A stretch of DNA of 64,000 bases from Corynebacterium tuberculostearicum (GTDB taxonomy: Bacteria; Actinomycetota; Actinomycetes; Mycobacteriales; Mycobacteriaceae): NCBI RefSeq assembly GCF_030506365.1, contig NZ_CP073092.1, positions 2,356,001 through 2,420,000 of the forward strand, written 5' to 3'. A model generated the notes under the pieces. It had not been told where the DNA came from. It made no database searches and worked only from the letters and a program-made list of their open reading frames with translations. Each line of letters starts with the position of its first letter. Within the stretch, counting starts at the first letter, position 1. Shown here piece after piece: positions 54,663-63,963 of the stretch. The translations under genes and the position numbers were made by a program.

Positions 54663-57644
54663 GTGCTAGTACTTCTGGGTGCTCTTATCGCCGCCTCCGT
54701 GGTCGCGCCGCTGCTCATCATGCGAATGGGTCGCCCGGCTTTTGGAATTTTGGCACTGGTTCCCAGCGCAGGCTTCGTATGGACTCTCGTGCATTTCCTG
54801 CGCGGCACCTTCACAGACGGCGGCGCGGTCGAACGCACCGTGGAATGGATGCCGTCTGCCAACCTTAATTTTGACCTCCGCTTGGACGGCTTGGGCGCGC
54901 TATTTAGCCTCATCATCTTGGGCATGGGTGCGCTGGTGCTGGTGTATTGCTGGGGCTATTTTGACGGCACGCGGCGCCGCCTGGCCATGTTCGCCGCACA
55001 AATGGTGGGCTTTGCCACCGCCATGTTTGGCCTGGTGGCCGCGGATAATTTCCTGCTAATGTACGTGTTCTGGGAGATTACCTCCATACTGTCCTACCTT
55101 TTGGTCAGCTACTACGCGGAGCGTGCCTCTTCCCGCCGCGCCGCGCAGCAGGCACTCATGGTCACCGCACTGGGCGGGCTGTCCATGCTCATGGGCATCA
55201 TCCTGCTCGGACGCCAGACCGGAGCGTGGACCTTTAGCGATATCGCCGCCTATCAGCACTTTGCCCAGACGCCATTTGTCACGGTCGCCATCGTGCTCAT
55301 CTTGGCGGGCGCGCTAACGAAGTCCGCAATCGCGCCGGCACACTTCTGGTTGCCGGGTGCGATGGCGGCGCCGACTCCGGTCTCCGCTTATCTCCACTCC
55401 GCCGCGATGGTAAAGGCGGGCATCTACCTAGTCGCACGCCTCGCGCCATCGATGTATGAGGTTGCCACCTGGCACGTGGTGGTTATCTCCCTTGGCGTAT
55501 TTACCATGCTGCTGGGTGGCTGGATGGCGCTCAAGCAGCGCGACCTGAAGCTGGTGCTGGCCTATGGCACCGTCTCCCAGTTGGGCTTTATTACTTCCAT
55601 CGCAGCTGTAGGTTCCCGCGAGGCTATGCAGGCCGCTCTCGCGCTGACCTTTGCGCACTCGCTCTTTAAGGCGGCGCTCTTTATGGTCGTCGGCGCCATC
55701 GACCACTGCTCGGGCACGAGGGATATCACCAAGCTATCCGGCTTGGGGCGCAAGGAGCCTTTCCTCTTTGGCATCGCTATCATCTCTGGCCTGTCCATGG
55801 CTGGCGTCCCACCGCTCTTTGGCTTCGTGGCCAAGGAGGCTGTGCTGGAAGCCACCATGCATGAGGAGCTACTGGCCGGTATGCCGCGCAATATGATGCT
55901 GGTGGCCTATGTCCTCGGCTCTATCCTCACCATGGCCTATACCCTGCGCTTTTTGTGGGGCGCCTTCGCTACCAAGCAGGAGGTTAATGGCACGGAGCCA
56001 GCAGAGGCCGTCGCCAAGATGCATCCCGTCACCATGGGGCTGTGGCTCTCCCCTGCCCTACTCACCGCCCTAACCGTGGTGCTGGGTGTATTCCCCAAGC
56101 CGCTCTCGGCGGCCTTTGACCAGCACCTCAACTCCACCTTCGGCCCGAAGGAGCATAGTGAGTTGGCGCTGTGGCATGGCTTTAGCGTGGCGCTGGGCCT
56201 TTCCATGCTCATTATTGTGGGCGGTATTGTCATGCACTGGCAGCGCCAAGTCCTAGTCAAGTGGCAATTCCCCTACCCTGCACTGGGCAATGCGGATGAT
56301 GCCTATGATTCGGTCATCGCTCTTCTGCGCCAGCTCTCGCTGCGCACGACGGCAACCACGCAGCGCGGCTCCCTGCAGCTGAACCTCACGGTCATCTTTG
56401 CCACCTTGATGTTGCTGCCGGTAGCCATGCTCATCAAGGGCGACCTCACCGATATTCGGATGATTGTGGCGGAAAATCCCTGGCAGATCGTGGCCGCCGT
56501 CATCATTATGGTGGCCGCGGTGGCCGCCACGGTCACCGCTAACCGCCTGTCCGCCGTCATCATCGTAGGCGTGACCGGTTATACACTCGCCTTTATCTTT
56601 GCGCTCCACGGTGCACCAGATCTTGCGCTAACCCAGCTGCTGACGGAGACCATCGTGATGGTTATCTTCATGCTGGTCCTGCGCCGCATGCCCGCTTCCG
56701 CCGAGTGGAAGCAAGACCCCAAGATGGGCCGCCTGCGCGCCTGGCTATCGGTGGGCACGGGCCTGACGGTCACCGTGGTTGCGATGTTTGCCATCAACGC
56801 CCGCCAGTCCAAGCCCATTTCCGAGTTCATGCCGGATCTAGCCAAGGAGATTGGGCACGGCGCCAATACCGTCAACGTCTTACTGGTAGACCTGCGCGCG
56901 TGGGATACCTTTGGCGAAATCACGGTCATCATCATTGCCGCGCTGGGCGTAGTCTCACTGATTTATCGCACCCAATCCTTCGGCCGCGAAAGCCGCCGCC
57001 CCACCCTTAGGGTGACCGGCCGACGCTGGCTGGCCGCCGGGGTGGAATCGGAGCAGGCACTCAACCGCTCGCTGATGATTGACGTCTCCACCCGCGTGCT
57101 CTTCCCGTCCATGGTGGCGCTGTCCTTCTACTTCTTCTTCGCCGGCCACAACGCCCCGGGTGGCGGCTTTGCCGGCGGCCTCGTCGCCGCGCTGGCGCTC
57201 ATCCTGCGCTACCTGGCCGGCGGGCGCGCAGAGTTGGAAGAGACCCTGCCTATCGACGCCGGCCGCACCATGGGCACCGGCCTCTTCTTGTCCGCACTGG
57301 CCGCAGTGACCCCCATGTTCTTTGGCCACCCACCGCTTACCAGCGGGTACACCTCGCCGGAGATTCCGCTCATCGGCAAGGTTTCGCTGCCTTCGGCGTT
57401 GGTCTTCGATGCGGGCGTCTACCTCATCGTCGTGGGCCTTACGCTCTACATCCTGAATTCCTTGGGTGCCAAGTTGGATGAGGAAGAGGAAATGCGTAAG
57501 CAGCGCGCCCGCGATCGCGCCCGCTCGCTGGCCCGGCAGCAACGCCAACGCACCGCCAAGCAAAAGGCGCAACGGGCGCAACGCAAGGAAAAGAAACAAG
57601 CCGCCACAGCAAGCACAGCCGCGACAACAGGAAAGGAGAAATAA
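54663..57644 (+). CDS. mrpA: Na+/H+ antiporter subunit A fused to subunit B
   Basis: 993 residues, GTG start. Residues 1-770 are the MrpA-type proton-pumping subunit related to NuoL, with A-I-A-P-A-H-F-W-L-P-G-A-M and the S-A-Y-L-H-S-A-A-M-V-K-A-G segments and the C-terminal MrpA extension. Residues about 800-930 are the MrpB domain (F-F-A-G-H-N-A-P-G-G-G-F-A-G-G). The last 60 residues are a Lys/Arg/Gln/Ala-rich tail. First gene of a seven-function operon for sodium or potassium extrusion and pH homeostasis at the plasma membrane. The start lies some 13 bp from AAGGAG, somewhat far. Confidence 0.94.
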   Translation: MLVLLGALIAASVVAPLLIMRMGRPAFGILALVPSAGFVWTLVHFLRGTFTDGGAVERTVEWMPSANLNFDLRLDGLGALFSLIILGMGALVLVYCWGYFDGTRRRLAMFAAQMVGFATAMFGLVAADNFLLMYVFWEITSILSYLLVSYYAERASSRRAAQQALMVTALGGLSMLMGIILLGRQTGAWTFSDIAAYQHFAQTPFVTVAIVLILAGALTKSAIAPAHFWLPGAMAAPTPVSAYLHSAAMVKAGIYLVARLAPSMYEVATWHVVVISLGVFTMLLGGWMALKQRDLKLVLAYGTVSQLGFITSIAAVGSREAMQAALALTFAHSLFKAALFMVVGAIDHCSGTRDITKLSGLGRKEPFLFGIAIISGLSMAGVPPLFGFVAKEAVLEATMHEELLAGMPRNMMLVAYVLGSILTMAYTLRFLWGAFATKQEVNGTEPAEAVAKMHPVTMGLWLSPALLTALTVVLGVFPKPLSAAFDQHLNSTFGPKEHSELALWHGFSVALGLSMLIIVGGIVMHWQRQVLVKWQFPYPALGNADDAYDSVIALLRQLSLRTTATTQRGSLQLNLTVIFATLMLLPVAMLIKGDLTDIRMIVAENPWQIVAAVIIMVAAVAATVTANRLSAVIIVGVTGYTLAFIFALHGAPDLALTQLLTETIVMVIFMLVLRRMPASAEWKQDPKMGRLRAWLSVGTGLTVTVVAMFAINARQSKPISEFMPDLAKEIGHGANTVNVLLVDLRAWDTFGEITVIIIAALGVVSLIYRTQSFGRESRRPTLRVTGRRWLAAGVESEQALNRSLMIDVSTRVLFPSMVALSFYFFFAGHNAPGGGFAGGLVAALALILRYLAGGRAELEETLPIDAGRTMGTGLFLSALAAVTPMFFGHPPLTSGYTSPEIPLIGKVSLPSALVFDAGVYLIVVGLTLYILNSLGAKLDEEEEMRKQRARDRARSLARQQRQRTAKQKAQRAQRKEKKQAATASTAATTGKEK

Positions 57645-57645
57645 A

Positions 57646-58146
57646 ATGGAAGCCAACCTCTTCCTTCTCCTGGCCGCCGGCGTACTCGTTGCAGCAGGCG
57701 TCTACCTGCTGCTAGACCGCACCATGACCAAGATGATGTTGGGCTTGTTGCTACTGGGCAATGGAGCCAACCTCTTCCTGCTGCAGTCCGGCGGCTCGGC
57801 CGGTTCCCCGCCTATCGACGGCCGCGAGTCGGAGCCTTACGGCGCCGAGATTGCGGATCCACTGGCGCAGGCGATGATTCTTACCGCCATCGTTATCTCC
57901 ATGGCACTTACGGCCTTCATCCTTACGTTGGCCTACCGCCAGTACCGCTACCGCACGGACGATGTCATTGAAGATGACGCGGAGGATACCGCGATTGCGG
58001 CTAAGGCTGCGCGCCCTGGCAATGCGGCCGCCAACCCGGACCACGATGAGTCCAATGATCCGACCACGGGCCGCGCCACCAAGCAAGGCGATAACTTCGG
58101 ACCCGAATCCTTCGAGCAACCAGTAAAGGGGGCCCACGATGAGTGA
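57646..58146 (+). CDS. mrpC: Na+/H+ antiporter subunit C
   Basis: 166 residues. Three membrane helices (about 5-22, 28-45, 75-95) as in NuoK/MrpC, with G-N-G-A-N-L-F-L and D-P-L-A-Q-A-M-I-L-T-A-I-V-I. The final 60 residues form an acidic, Asn/Asp-rich cytoplasmic tail, longer than normal. Overlaps mrpD by 8 bp. Confidence 0.93.
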   Translation: MEANLFLLLAAGVLVAAGVYLLLDRTMTKMMLGLLLLGNGANLFLLQSGGSAGSPPIDGRESEPYGAEIADPLAQAMILTAIVISMALTAFILTLAYRQYRYRTDDVIEDDAEDTAIAAKAARPGNAAANPDHDESNDPTTGRATKQGDNFGPESFEQPVKGAHDE

Positions 58147-59965
58147 GACCGTACAGCCGCTTGTCGATGTCCTCTTTCCCTACATCGGCTACCTCATTCC
58201 GCTGCCCATTATCATCCCGGCGGTGGCCGCGGCCCTCGCCTTGATTTTTTGCCGCATCCCCAATGCGCAGCGCCAGATCGTGTTCTTCTCGCTGCTCATT
58301 ACCGCAGTGGTTAATGCCACCCTCATCCTCATTGCAGATTTTGAGGGCATCCAAACGCTGCAGGTAGGTGGCTGGGACGCCCCAGTGGGCATCACGCTTG
58401 TGGCGGATCGCCTCTCTGCGGTGATGCTCTTTACGTCCTCCGTGGTGCTGTTTTCTGTCATTTGGTACGCCATTTCCCAGGGCGTGCGCGATGGCACCAA
58501 GGACGAGCCGGTGGCCGTCTTCTTGCCCACCTACATGCTGCTGACCATGGGCGTAAATATTTCCTTCTTGGCCGGCGACCTGTTCAACCTCTACGTGGGC
58601 TTCGAGGTCTTCCTCGTGGCGTCGTATGTGCTGTTGACCCTGGGTGCCTCGGCTGGTCGCGTGCGCGCCGGTGTGGGCTATGTGATGGTGTCCATGGCCT
58701 CGTCCATGATTTTCTTGCTCGCGTTGGGCTTTGTGTATTCCTCCGTGGGCACGATGAACATGGCCCAGATTGGCCAGCGCATGCAGGACATCCCGGAGGG
58801 AACTCGCATCGCCATCTTTGCCACGCTGCTCGTCGCCTTCGGTATTAAGGCGGCCGTGGTTCCGCTGGACGCCTGGCTGCCGGACTCGTATCCCACAGCG
58901 CCGTCGCTAGTCACGGCCGTCTTCGCCGGCCTGCTGACCAAGGTCGGTGTCTACGCCATTATCCGCGCCCGCACCTCCGTCTTCACCGCCGGTGGGCTCG
59001 ATACCGTGCTCATGTGGGTCGCCCTCGCCACGATGTTGGTGGGCATCTTAGGCGCGATTGCGCAGTCCGATATTAAACGCCTTTTATCCTTTACCCTGGT
59101 TAGCCACATTGGCTACATGATCTTCGGTGTTTCCCTCGGCACCGCCCAGGGCCTGTCCGGCGCCATCTTCTACGCCGTGCACCACATTCTGGTCCAAACC
59201 GCGCTATTCCTTGTGGTCGGACTGGTTGAGCGCCAGGCCGGCACCTCGTCGCTGCGCCGCTTGGGTTCGCTCATGTACTCGGCCCCGCTGATCGGAATTT
59301 TGTATTTCATCCCGGCCATTAACCTGGGTGGCATCCCACCGTTCTCCGGATTCTTGGGCAAGGTCATCTTGTTGCAGGCCGGTGCGAATGAAGGTTCCTG
59401 GATGGCATGGGTGCTCATCGTCGGTGCGGTGGTTACCTCACTGCTGACCCTCTACGTGATGATGCTGGTGTGGGCCAAGGGCTTCCAGCGCGACCGCGCC
59501 GATGCCCCGGAAGGCAACATGGCGCTCGCGCGCCCCGCCCCGCTTTCCGATATCACCGATGAGGTGGAATTTTCCTCCCGCCAGGATGTGGGCCGCGTGC
59601 CCTTTGGCATGATTGCTTCTACTACCCTGCTGGTGGCCGCGTCTACGTCCATTACCTTCCTGGCCGGCCCAATGTCCGGCGTGACTACCCGCGCTGCCGA
59701 ATCCGCACAAGATACGTCCATCTACCAGTACGCGGTGCTGGGCGACCGCGCGGATGATCCCACCCGCCACCTCAACCAGAAGGAGCGCTACACCGGCGGC
59801 GCGGACTCCTATGAAAATCGCCGCAACCCCTCCCCCGAGGCGGAGCCTCCGGCCTCACCGGGCTTAGATGCCCGCACCGACCCAGAAGCCGGCGGCCGCG
59901 ATTCGCATTCCACGGATGTAAAGTCCCCGGACGCCGCCAAGAGGAAGGATATTAGCGATGACTAA
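58139..59965 (+). CDS. mrpD: Na+/H+ antiporter subunit D
   Basis: 608 residues, NuoN/NuoM-like proton channel subunit with about 14 helices. Conserved segments: F-N-L-Y-V-G-F-E-V-F (channel Glu), K-A-A-V-V-P-L-D-A-W-L-P (Lys), and L-L-S-F-T-L-V-S-H-I-G-Y. The last 110 residues, starting after the final helix (about 500), are hydrophilic (Asp, Pro, Arg, Ser), unlike B. subtilis MrpD of about 490. Overlaps mrpE by 8 bp. Confidence 0.94.
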   Translation: MSETVQPLVDVLFPYIGYLIPLPIIIPAVAAALALIFCRIPNAQRQIVFFSLLITAVVNATLILIADFEGIQTLQVGGWDAPVGITLVADRLSAVMLFTSSVVLFSVIWYAISQGVRDGTKDEPVAVFLPTYMLLTMGVNISFLAGDLFNLYVGFEVFLVASYVLLTLGASAGRVRAGVGYVMVSMASSMIFLLALGFVYSSVGTMNMAQIGQRMQDIPEGTRIAIFATLLVAFGIKAAVVPLDAWLPDSYPTAPSLVTAVFAGLLTKVGVYAIIRARTSVFTAGGLDTVLMWVALATMLVGILGAIAQSDIKRLLSFTLVSHIGYMIFGVSLGTAQGLSGAIFYAVHHILVQTALFLVVGLVERQAGTSSLRRLGSLMYSAPLIGILYFIPAINLGGIPPFSGFLGKVILLQAGANEGSWMAWVLIVGAVVTSLLTLYVMMLVWAKGFQRDRADAPEGNMALARPAPLSDITDEVEFSSRQDVGRVPFGMIASTTLLVAASTSITFLAGPMSGVTTRAAESAQDTSIYQYAVLGDRADDPTRHLNQKERYTGGADSYENRRNPSPEAEPPASPGLDARTDPEAGGRDSHSTDVKSPDAAKRKDISDD

Positions 59966-60485
59966 CACGCGCTTTTCCGGCCTGCGCCACCGCTTCCGCC
60001 CGTGGTTCATCGTCTGGCTGGTAGTCATGTGGTGCATGCTCATGGGCGAGGTTACCGTGGGCAACCTGGTAGCCGGGCTTATCATTGGCTTCGTCATTGT
60101 CTTTGCCCTGCCGCTGCCGGCCATGCCTATCACCGGCATCGACGTCTCTTGGGGCAAGCTCGTTGCGTTCATGATCCGCTGGTTCTGGGAGCTGTTCTAC
60201 GCCTCGCTCAAGGTGGGCTGGCTGGCCGTGCGCCCGCAGCCGGTGCCCAAGACCGCCATCTTGGAGCTGCCCATGCGCTTGGATAATGAGTTCGTACTCT
60301 CCCTGGCCGTAACGCTGTATAACCTGCAGCCAGGCGGCACGGTGACCGATATCGACATTGCAAACCGCATGATTACCGTCCATATCCTGGACGCCCGCGA
60401 TGAGGCCCAGATTCAGCGCGAAATCGGTGCCGTGGCCCAACTCGAAGCCTCATTCATCGACATCTTTGAAAGGAGCCACCCGTAA
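59958..60485 (+). CDS. mrpE: Na+/H+ antiporter subunit E
   Basis: 175 residues, two or three N-terminal helices (from about 12 to 60), then a cytoplasmic part with L-A-V-R-P-Q-P and D-A-R-D-E-A-Q-I, typical MrpE. Overlaps mrpF by one base (TAATG). Confidence 0.93.
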   Translation: MTNTRFSGLRHRFRPWFIVWLVVMWCMLMGEVTVGNLVAGLIIGFVIVFALPLPAMPITGIDVSWGKLVAFMIRWFWELFYASLKVGWLAVRPQPVPKTAILELPMRLDNEFVLSLAVTLYNLQPGGTVTDIDIANRMITVHILDARDEAQIQREIGAVAQLEASFIDIFERSHP

Positions 60486-60760
60486 TGGATCCGCAGATCT
60501 ATAACGCGATTTTGCTGGTGGCCGCCGCTCTACTGGTGGTCTCCTTCCTCATCACCGTCTGGCGCATTGTCACCGGCCCCAATTCGCTGGACCGCTTGGT
60601 GGGCATGGATGGCTTTACCGCGATGTTCCAATGCGCGCTGGCCACCTACATGTGCTGGTCGCTCAACACGACCGTGGTCTCAGCCATGCTGGTGATCGCG
60701 CTCTTGGGCTTCATTTCCACCGTATCTGTCACTAGGTTTAGGAAGAGGGATAATCAATGA
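60485..60760 (+). CDS. mrpF: Na+/H+ antiporter subunit F
   Basis: 91 residues, three helices. G-P-N-S-L-D-R-L-V-G-M-D matches the conserved MrpF loop with the Asp pair. Overlaps mrpG by 4 bp (ATGA). Confidence 0.94.
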   Translation: MDPQIYNAILLVAAALLVVSFLITVWRIVTGPNSLDRLVGMDGFTAMFQCALATYMCWSLNTTVVSAMLVIALLGFISTVSVTRFRKRDNQ

Positions 60761-61137
60761 GCTGGTCTTTCATCGCAGATGTGCTCTCGCTCATCCTGAT
60801 AATCGGCGGCAGCGTCCTCACCTTGGCGGCGGCTATCGGCATCGCCCGCTTCAAGGACACCATGTCTCGTGTGCACGCGGTAAGCAAGCCGCAAACCACC
60901 GGCCTTATCCTGACGATCCTTGGTGCCATCATCCGCATCACCGGCGCGGAATCCTTCAGCGTTGCCGAGCGGGGGGATTTAGGAATGCTCGTTTTGCTGG
61001 TACTGTTTGCCATGTTCACTAGCCCGGTAACCGCGCAGCGCACCTCGCGTATTGCACGCCGTGAGGGTCTGTACGGCACCGAGGAAACCATGTCCCGCAA
61101 CGACCGACCCGCCGCGAAGTCGCTGCGCCGCAAGTAG
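60757..61137 (+). CDS. mrpG: Na+/H+ antiporter subunit G
   Basis: 126 residues, three helices. A-I-G-I-A-R-F-K-D-T-M-S-R-V-H-A-V-S-K is the conserved MrpG loop. Ends with a basic tail. Followed 15 bp later by the glycosyltransferase, so probably the same operon. Confidence 0.94.
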   Translation: MSWSFIADVLSLILIIGGSVLTLAAAIGIARFKDTMSRVHAVSKPQTTGLILTILGAIIRITGAESFSVAERGDLGMLVLLVLFAMFTSPVTAQRTSRIARREGLYGTEETMSRNDRPAAKSLRRK

Positions 61138-61152
61138 GAGACGCTTTTCACC

Positions 61153-62622
61153 GTGAAAAAGCTTTATGGGCTTCCCACTATGGTGACTTTGCTCGCCGCT
61201 CTTATCGGCGTCATCGTCTACCGCTTCAGCATCTTCGACGGCAATAGCGCCTTTGTGTGGCGCGTTCCCCTGGATCTGAAAATTTATTGGCTCGCCGGCG
61301 GCGAGGTGGCCCAAGGCGCGGACCTCTACGATAACGCCTATATCGGCGACCTGCCTTTTACCTATCCGCCCTTCTCCGGCACCCTTTTCACGTGGCTTTC
61401 TAAGCTTGACGACGCCCCCTTAATCCTCCTCTGGCAGGGCGGCACCGCCCTCGCCTTGTTCACGGTTATTATGCTGGTCCTGCGCGAGCGCGGCCTCAAG
61501 CTCTCCCCGGCAATGTGGCTGCTGGGCATCTTGCTGCTGTGCTGCACCCCGGCGAATGAGCCGGTGCACGGCACCTTATTCTTTGGCCAGATCAACATCT
61601 TTTTGATGCTGCTGGTGGCCTTGGACATCCTCCCGCGCAAGCGCGCTTTGCCGGGCATCGGTATCGGTTTGGCCGCGGGTATGAAGCTCACCCCGGCCTA
61701 TATGGGTCTGGTCTTGCTCTTCCAGAAGCGCTGGTGGCAAGCGATCATCGCTATCCTTACCTTCGCGGTGACCGTGGCCATTGGTTTCGTGACCATTCCG
61801 GATGCCGCCGATTTCTGGACCGACGCTATCTTTAAGTCCTCCCGCGTGGGCGAGCACACCAACCCTGGCGCGCAGTCGATTCGCTCGGTGATGGTCCGCG
61901 CATGGGGCATCGATGGCGGCTGGATCTGGCTCGCCGCCGTGGTCGTGGTCTTCATCTTGACCTGCCTGGCGCTGCGCACCGCGATGAAGCACCGCAATAA
62001 TTCCGCCGCACTTGCGCTTGCCGGCATCAGCTCCTGCTTGGTCTCCCCGTTCTCCTGGTACCACCACTGGGTGTGGACGGTGCCGCTGGCCGTCGTCGTG
62101 CTAGTTGCCGTCAACCAGGGGCTGGGCAAGCGCCTGCACGGTTTCCTCGGCGCGCAGGTCGCTGGCCTCGTGTCGGTGCTCGCCATGTGTGCGGTGACCA
62201 TGCCGTTCATCTCCGCACCCGTGTGGCTATCTGCGGCTAGCCGCTCGCTCAACCACTGGGATCTGCAGCCATGGGGCATGCTGGCCTTCACCGGCGCCGG
62301 TGTCCTCTTTATCGCCTTCTACGCGGTGTGGGGCTTTATCCCTGGCACCCAGCCGGAAGAGGAAGCGCCCAGCCCGGGCCGCCACCACCTGCCTGCGCAG
62401 CCCGCTGGCGCGGAGGCCGGGGCACGCCCAGTGCGCTCGTTTAATACCGCAGCTACGAGCCGTGGGGGCCAGGGTCATTCACGGGCAACGCAACCCGTCA
62501 GCGATGAAACGGCAGAAATGCCCGCGGTAGGGCCGGAAACGCGCGCGTTCCCGGCGGCGCAGGACATCACCGATATCCCCGATACCCCGGCCTACGGGCG
62601 CCACTCGCGCGCAGAGGACTAG
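61153..62622 (+). CDS. GT87/DUF2029 polyprenol-phosphate-sugar glycosyltransferase
   Basis: 489 residues, about 11 membrane helices over residues 1-400, GT-C fold. D-L-K-I-Y-W-L-A-G-G near residue 40 with its Asp and Y-P-P-F-S-G near 74 are typical of mycobacterial and corynebacterial alpha-1,2-mannosyltransferases acting on lipomannan or arabinan. Final 85 residues are a Pro/Ala/Gln-rich, later acidic, soluble tail, not needed for the fold. GTG start at 61153 reading M-K-K-L-Y-G. Donor is probably polyprenyl-phosphate mannose or arabinose; exact acceptor unknown. Confidence 0.85.
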   Translation: MKKLYGLPTMVTLLAALIGVIVYRFSIFDGNSAFVWRVPLDLKIYWLAGGEVAQGADLYDNAYIGDLPFTYPPFSGTLFTWLSKLDDAPLILLWQGGTALALFTVIMLVLRERGLKLSPAMWLLGILLLCCTPANEPVHGTLFFGQINIFLMLLVALDILPRKRALPGIGIGLAAGMKLTPAYMGLVLLFQKRWWQAIIAILTFAVTVAIGFVTIPDAADFWTDAIFKSSRVGEHTNPGAQSIRSVMVRAWGIDGGWIWLAAVVVVFILTCLALRTAMKHRNNSAALALAGISSCLVSPFSWYHHWVWTVPLAVVVLVAVNQGLGKRLHGFLGAQVAGLVSVLAMCAVTMPFISAPVWLSAASRSLNHWDLQPWGMLAFTGAGVLFIAFYAVWGFIPGTQPEEEAPSPGRHHLPAQPAGAEAGARPVRSFNTAATSRGGQGHSRATQPVSDETAEMPAVGPETRAFPAAQDITDIPDTPAYGRHSRAED

Positions 62623-62636
62623 CCCCGGGCCAGCCT

Positions 62637-62657
62637 GCCCGCTCCTTTAGAGCGGGC
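62637..62657. terminator. Shared terminator between GT87 gene and ybdK
   Basis: GCCCGCTC (62637-62644) and GAGCGGGC (62650-62657), loop CTTTA; it covers the ends of both converging genes, including the last codons of ybdK. Confidence 0.6.
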
Positions 62658-63783
62658 GGAAGGTGCGCAACTCGCGGCAGGTCTCCTCGACCACCTCGCG
62701 CCAGCTGCCGGTCTCTTTGAAGAGGCGGCGCTGCCGCTCATAGCCGGCGCCACCTTCGATAATTTCATGAATGAGCTTGAGCTCGTTGACGCATCCCAGC
62801 TCGCGCGCGATGGGGCTAAGCTCGTCCACCATCTCCGCTAGCTCGTCTTTGACCCAGGCCTCATCGGTCTCGCGGGAGGTAATCACCAGCGCATCCATGC
62901 CGTAGCGGGCACCGCGCCATTTGTTTTCTGCGACGTGCCAGGGCTGCAGGATGGGGAGGGGCTCCGCGGCGTCGATAAGCCGGTCGTAGTACACCACCAA
63001 GCAGTGGGTCAGCGCCACGATGGCGGAGAGCTCGCGCAGGTTGGACGTCGCATCAGAGACGCGCACCTCCACCGTGCCCCACTTGGCGGCCGGTCGAATA
63101 TCAAAGTGCATGGAACCGGTGTGGTTAATAACGCCAGAAATGGCTTGGTCGCGCATATAGGACTGCCACTCGGCCCAATCGCGGAATTGATACGGCATGC
63201 CTGCGGTGGGCAGCTGTTGGTACAGCATGGTGCGGTTGGAGGCATAGCCGGTATCTAAGCCCTCCCACCCAGGCGAGCACGCAGAAATGGCGAGCAGATG
63301 AGGGTACTTGGTCATCAGCGCATTGATGATGGGCCATACACGGTCCTCATGGCTAACGCCTACGTGCACGTGCGTGCCCCATAGCAACATCTGCTTGCCC
63401 CAGTACTGGGTGCGCGCGATGATTTCCTGATAGCTGGGCTTATCCGAAAGTGGGTTCTCGCGGAAGTCCGTAAACGGGTGGCCGCCAGAGGCCCAGACGT
63501 CTATGCCCAGCTTATCGGCGGCTTCTTCCACCGCTTTCAGGGAAGTGTTCAGGTCAGCGATGGCTTCCGGCACGGTATGGCAGATGCCGGTGACCAGCTC
63601 TACCGTGTTCTGGAGGAATTCCTTTTCCAGATGGATCTCGGGGTGGGCTGCAGTGGCGAGGTCAATGAGTTCTCCGCCGCGCGGGACAAGGTCGCGCGTG
63701 TCGCGGTCCACGAGCGCCACCTCCCATTCCACGCCGAGCGTAGGTTCGGGAGAGCGGGCGAATTGTTCTGCCGGGATCTTCAC
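62647..63783 (-). CDS. Carboxylate-amine ligase, glutamate-cysteine ligase family 2 (YbdK type)
   Basis: 378 residues. [10 protein letters not shown] at residues 15-24 is the ATP/metal strand of GCS2 proteins; Q-N-T-V-E-L-V-T-G and T-H-V-H-V-G-V, then T-V-E-V-R-V-S-D-A, complete the active site. Family members join glutamate to an amine; the YbdK group has weak gamma-glutamyl-cysteine ligase activity in E. coli. Actual product in corynebacteria is not established. Convergent with the GT87 gene. Confidence 0.9.
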   Translation of the reverse strand: MKIPAEQFARSPEPTLGVEWEVALVDRDTRDLVPRGGELIDLATAAHPEIHLEKEFLQNTVELVTGICHTVPEAIADLNTSLKAVEEAADKLGIDVWASGGHPFTDFRENPLSDKPSYQEIIARTQYWGKQMLLWGTHVHVGVSHEDRVWPIINALMTKYPHLLAISACSPGWEGLDTGYASNRTMLYQQLPTAGMPYQFRDWAEWQSYMRDQAISGVINHTGSMHFDIRPAAKWGTVEVRVSDATSNLRELSAIVALTHCLVVYYDRLIDAAEPLPILQPWHVAENKWRGARYGMDALVITSRETDEAWVKDELAEMVDELSPIARELGCVNELKLIHEIIEGGAGYERQRRLFKETGSWREVVEETCRELRTFRPL

Positions 63784-63878
63784 CCATTCAGCTTAACGGG
63801 TGACAGGTATTAAGACGTGAATTTTATTTAACCTGTTCGCACCGGCGGTCCTGCGGGCGCGGAAAAGTTCAAATCACA

Positions 63879-63943
63879 AAAGTCCAAGGCCTTCGGCCGA
63901 AGAACTATGGTGCTTGCTCTTCGGCCGGATGGCCTTGGACTTT
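63879..63943. terminator. Long bidirectional hairpin terminator
   Basis: AAAGTCCAAGGCC (63879-63891) / GGCCTTGGACTTT (63931-63943), continued inward by TTCGGCCGAAGA and TCTTCGGCCGGA, giving about 25 nearly paired positions and a 14-base loop. T-rich on both sides. Confidence 0.8.
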
Positions 63944-63963
63944 AAGTTAGGTGCGCGGCTTGC

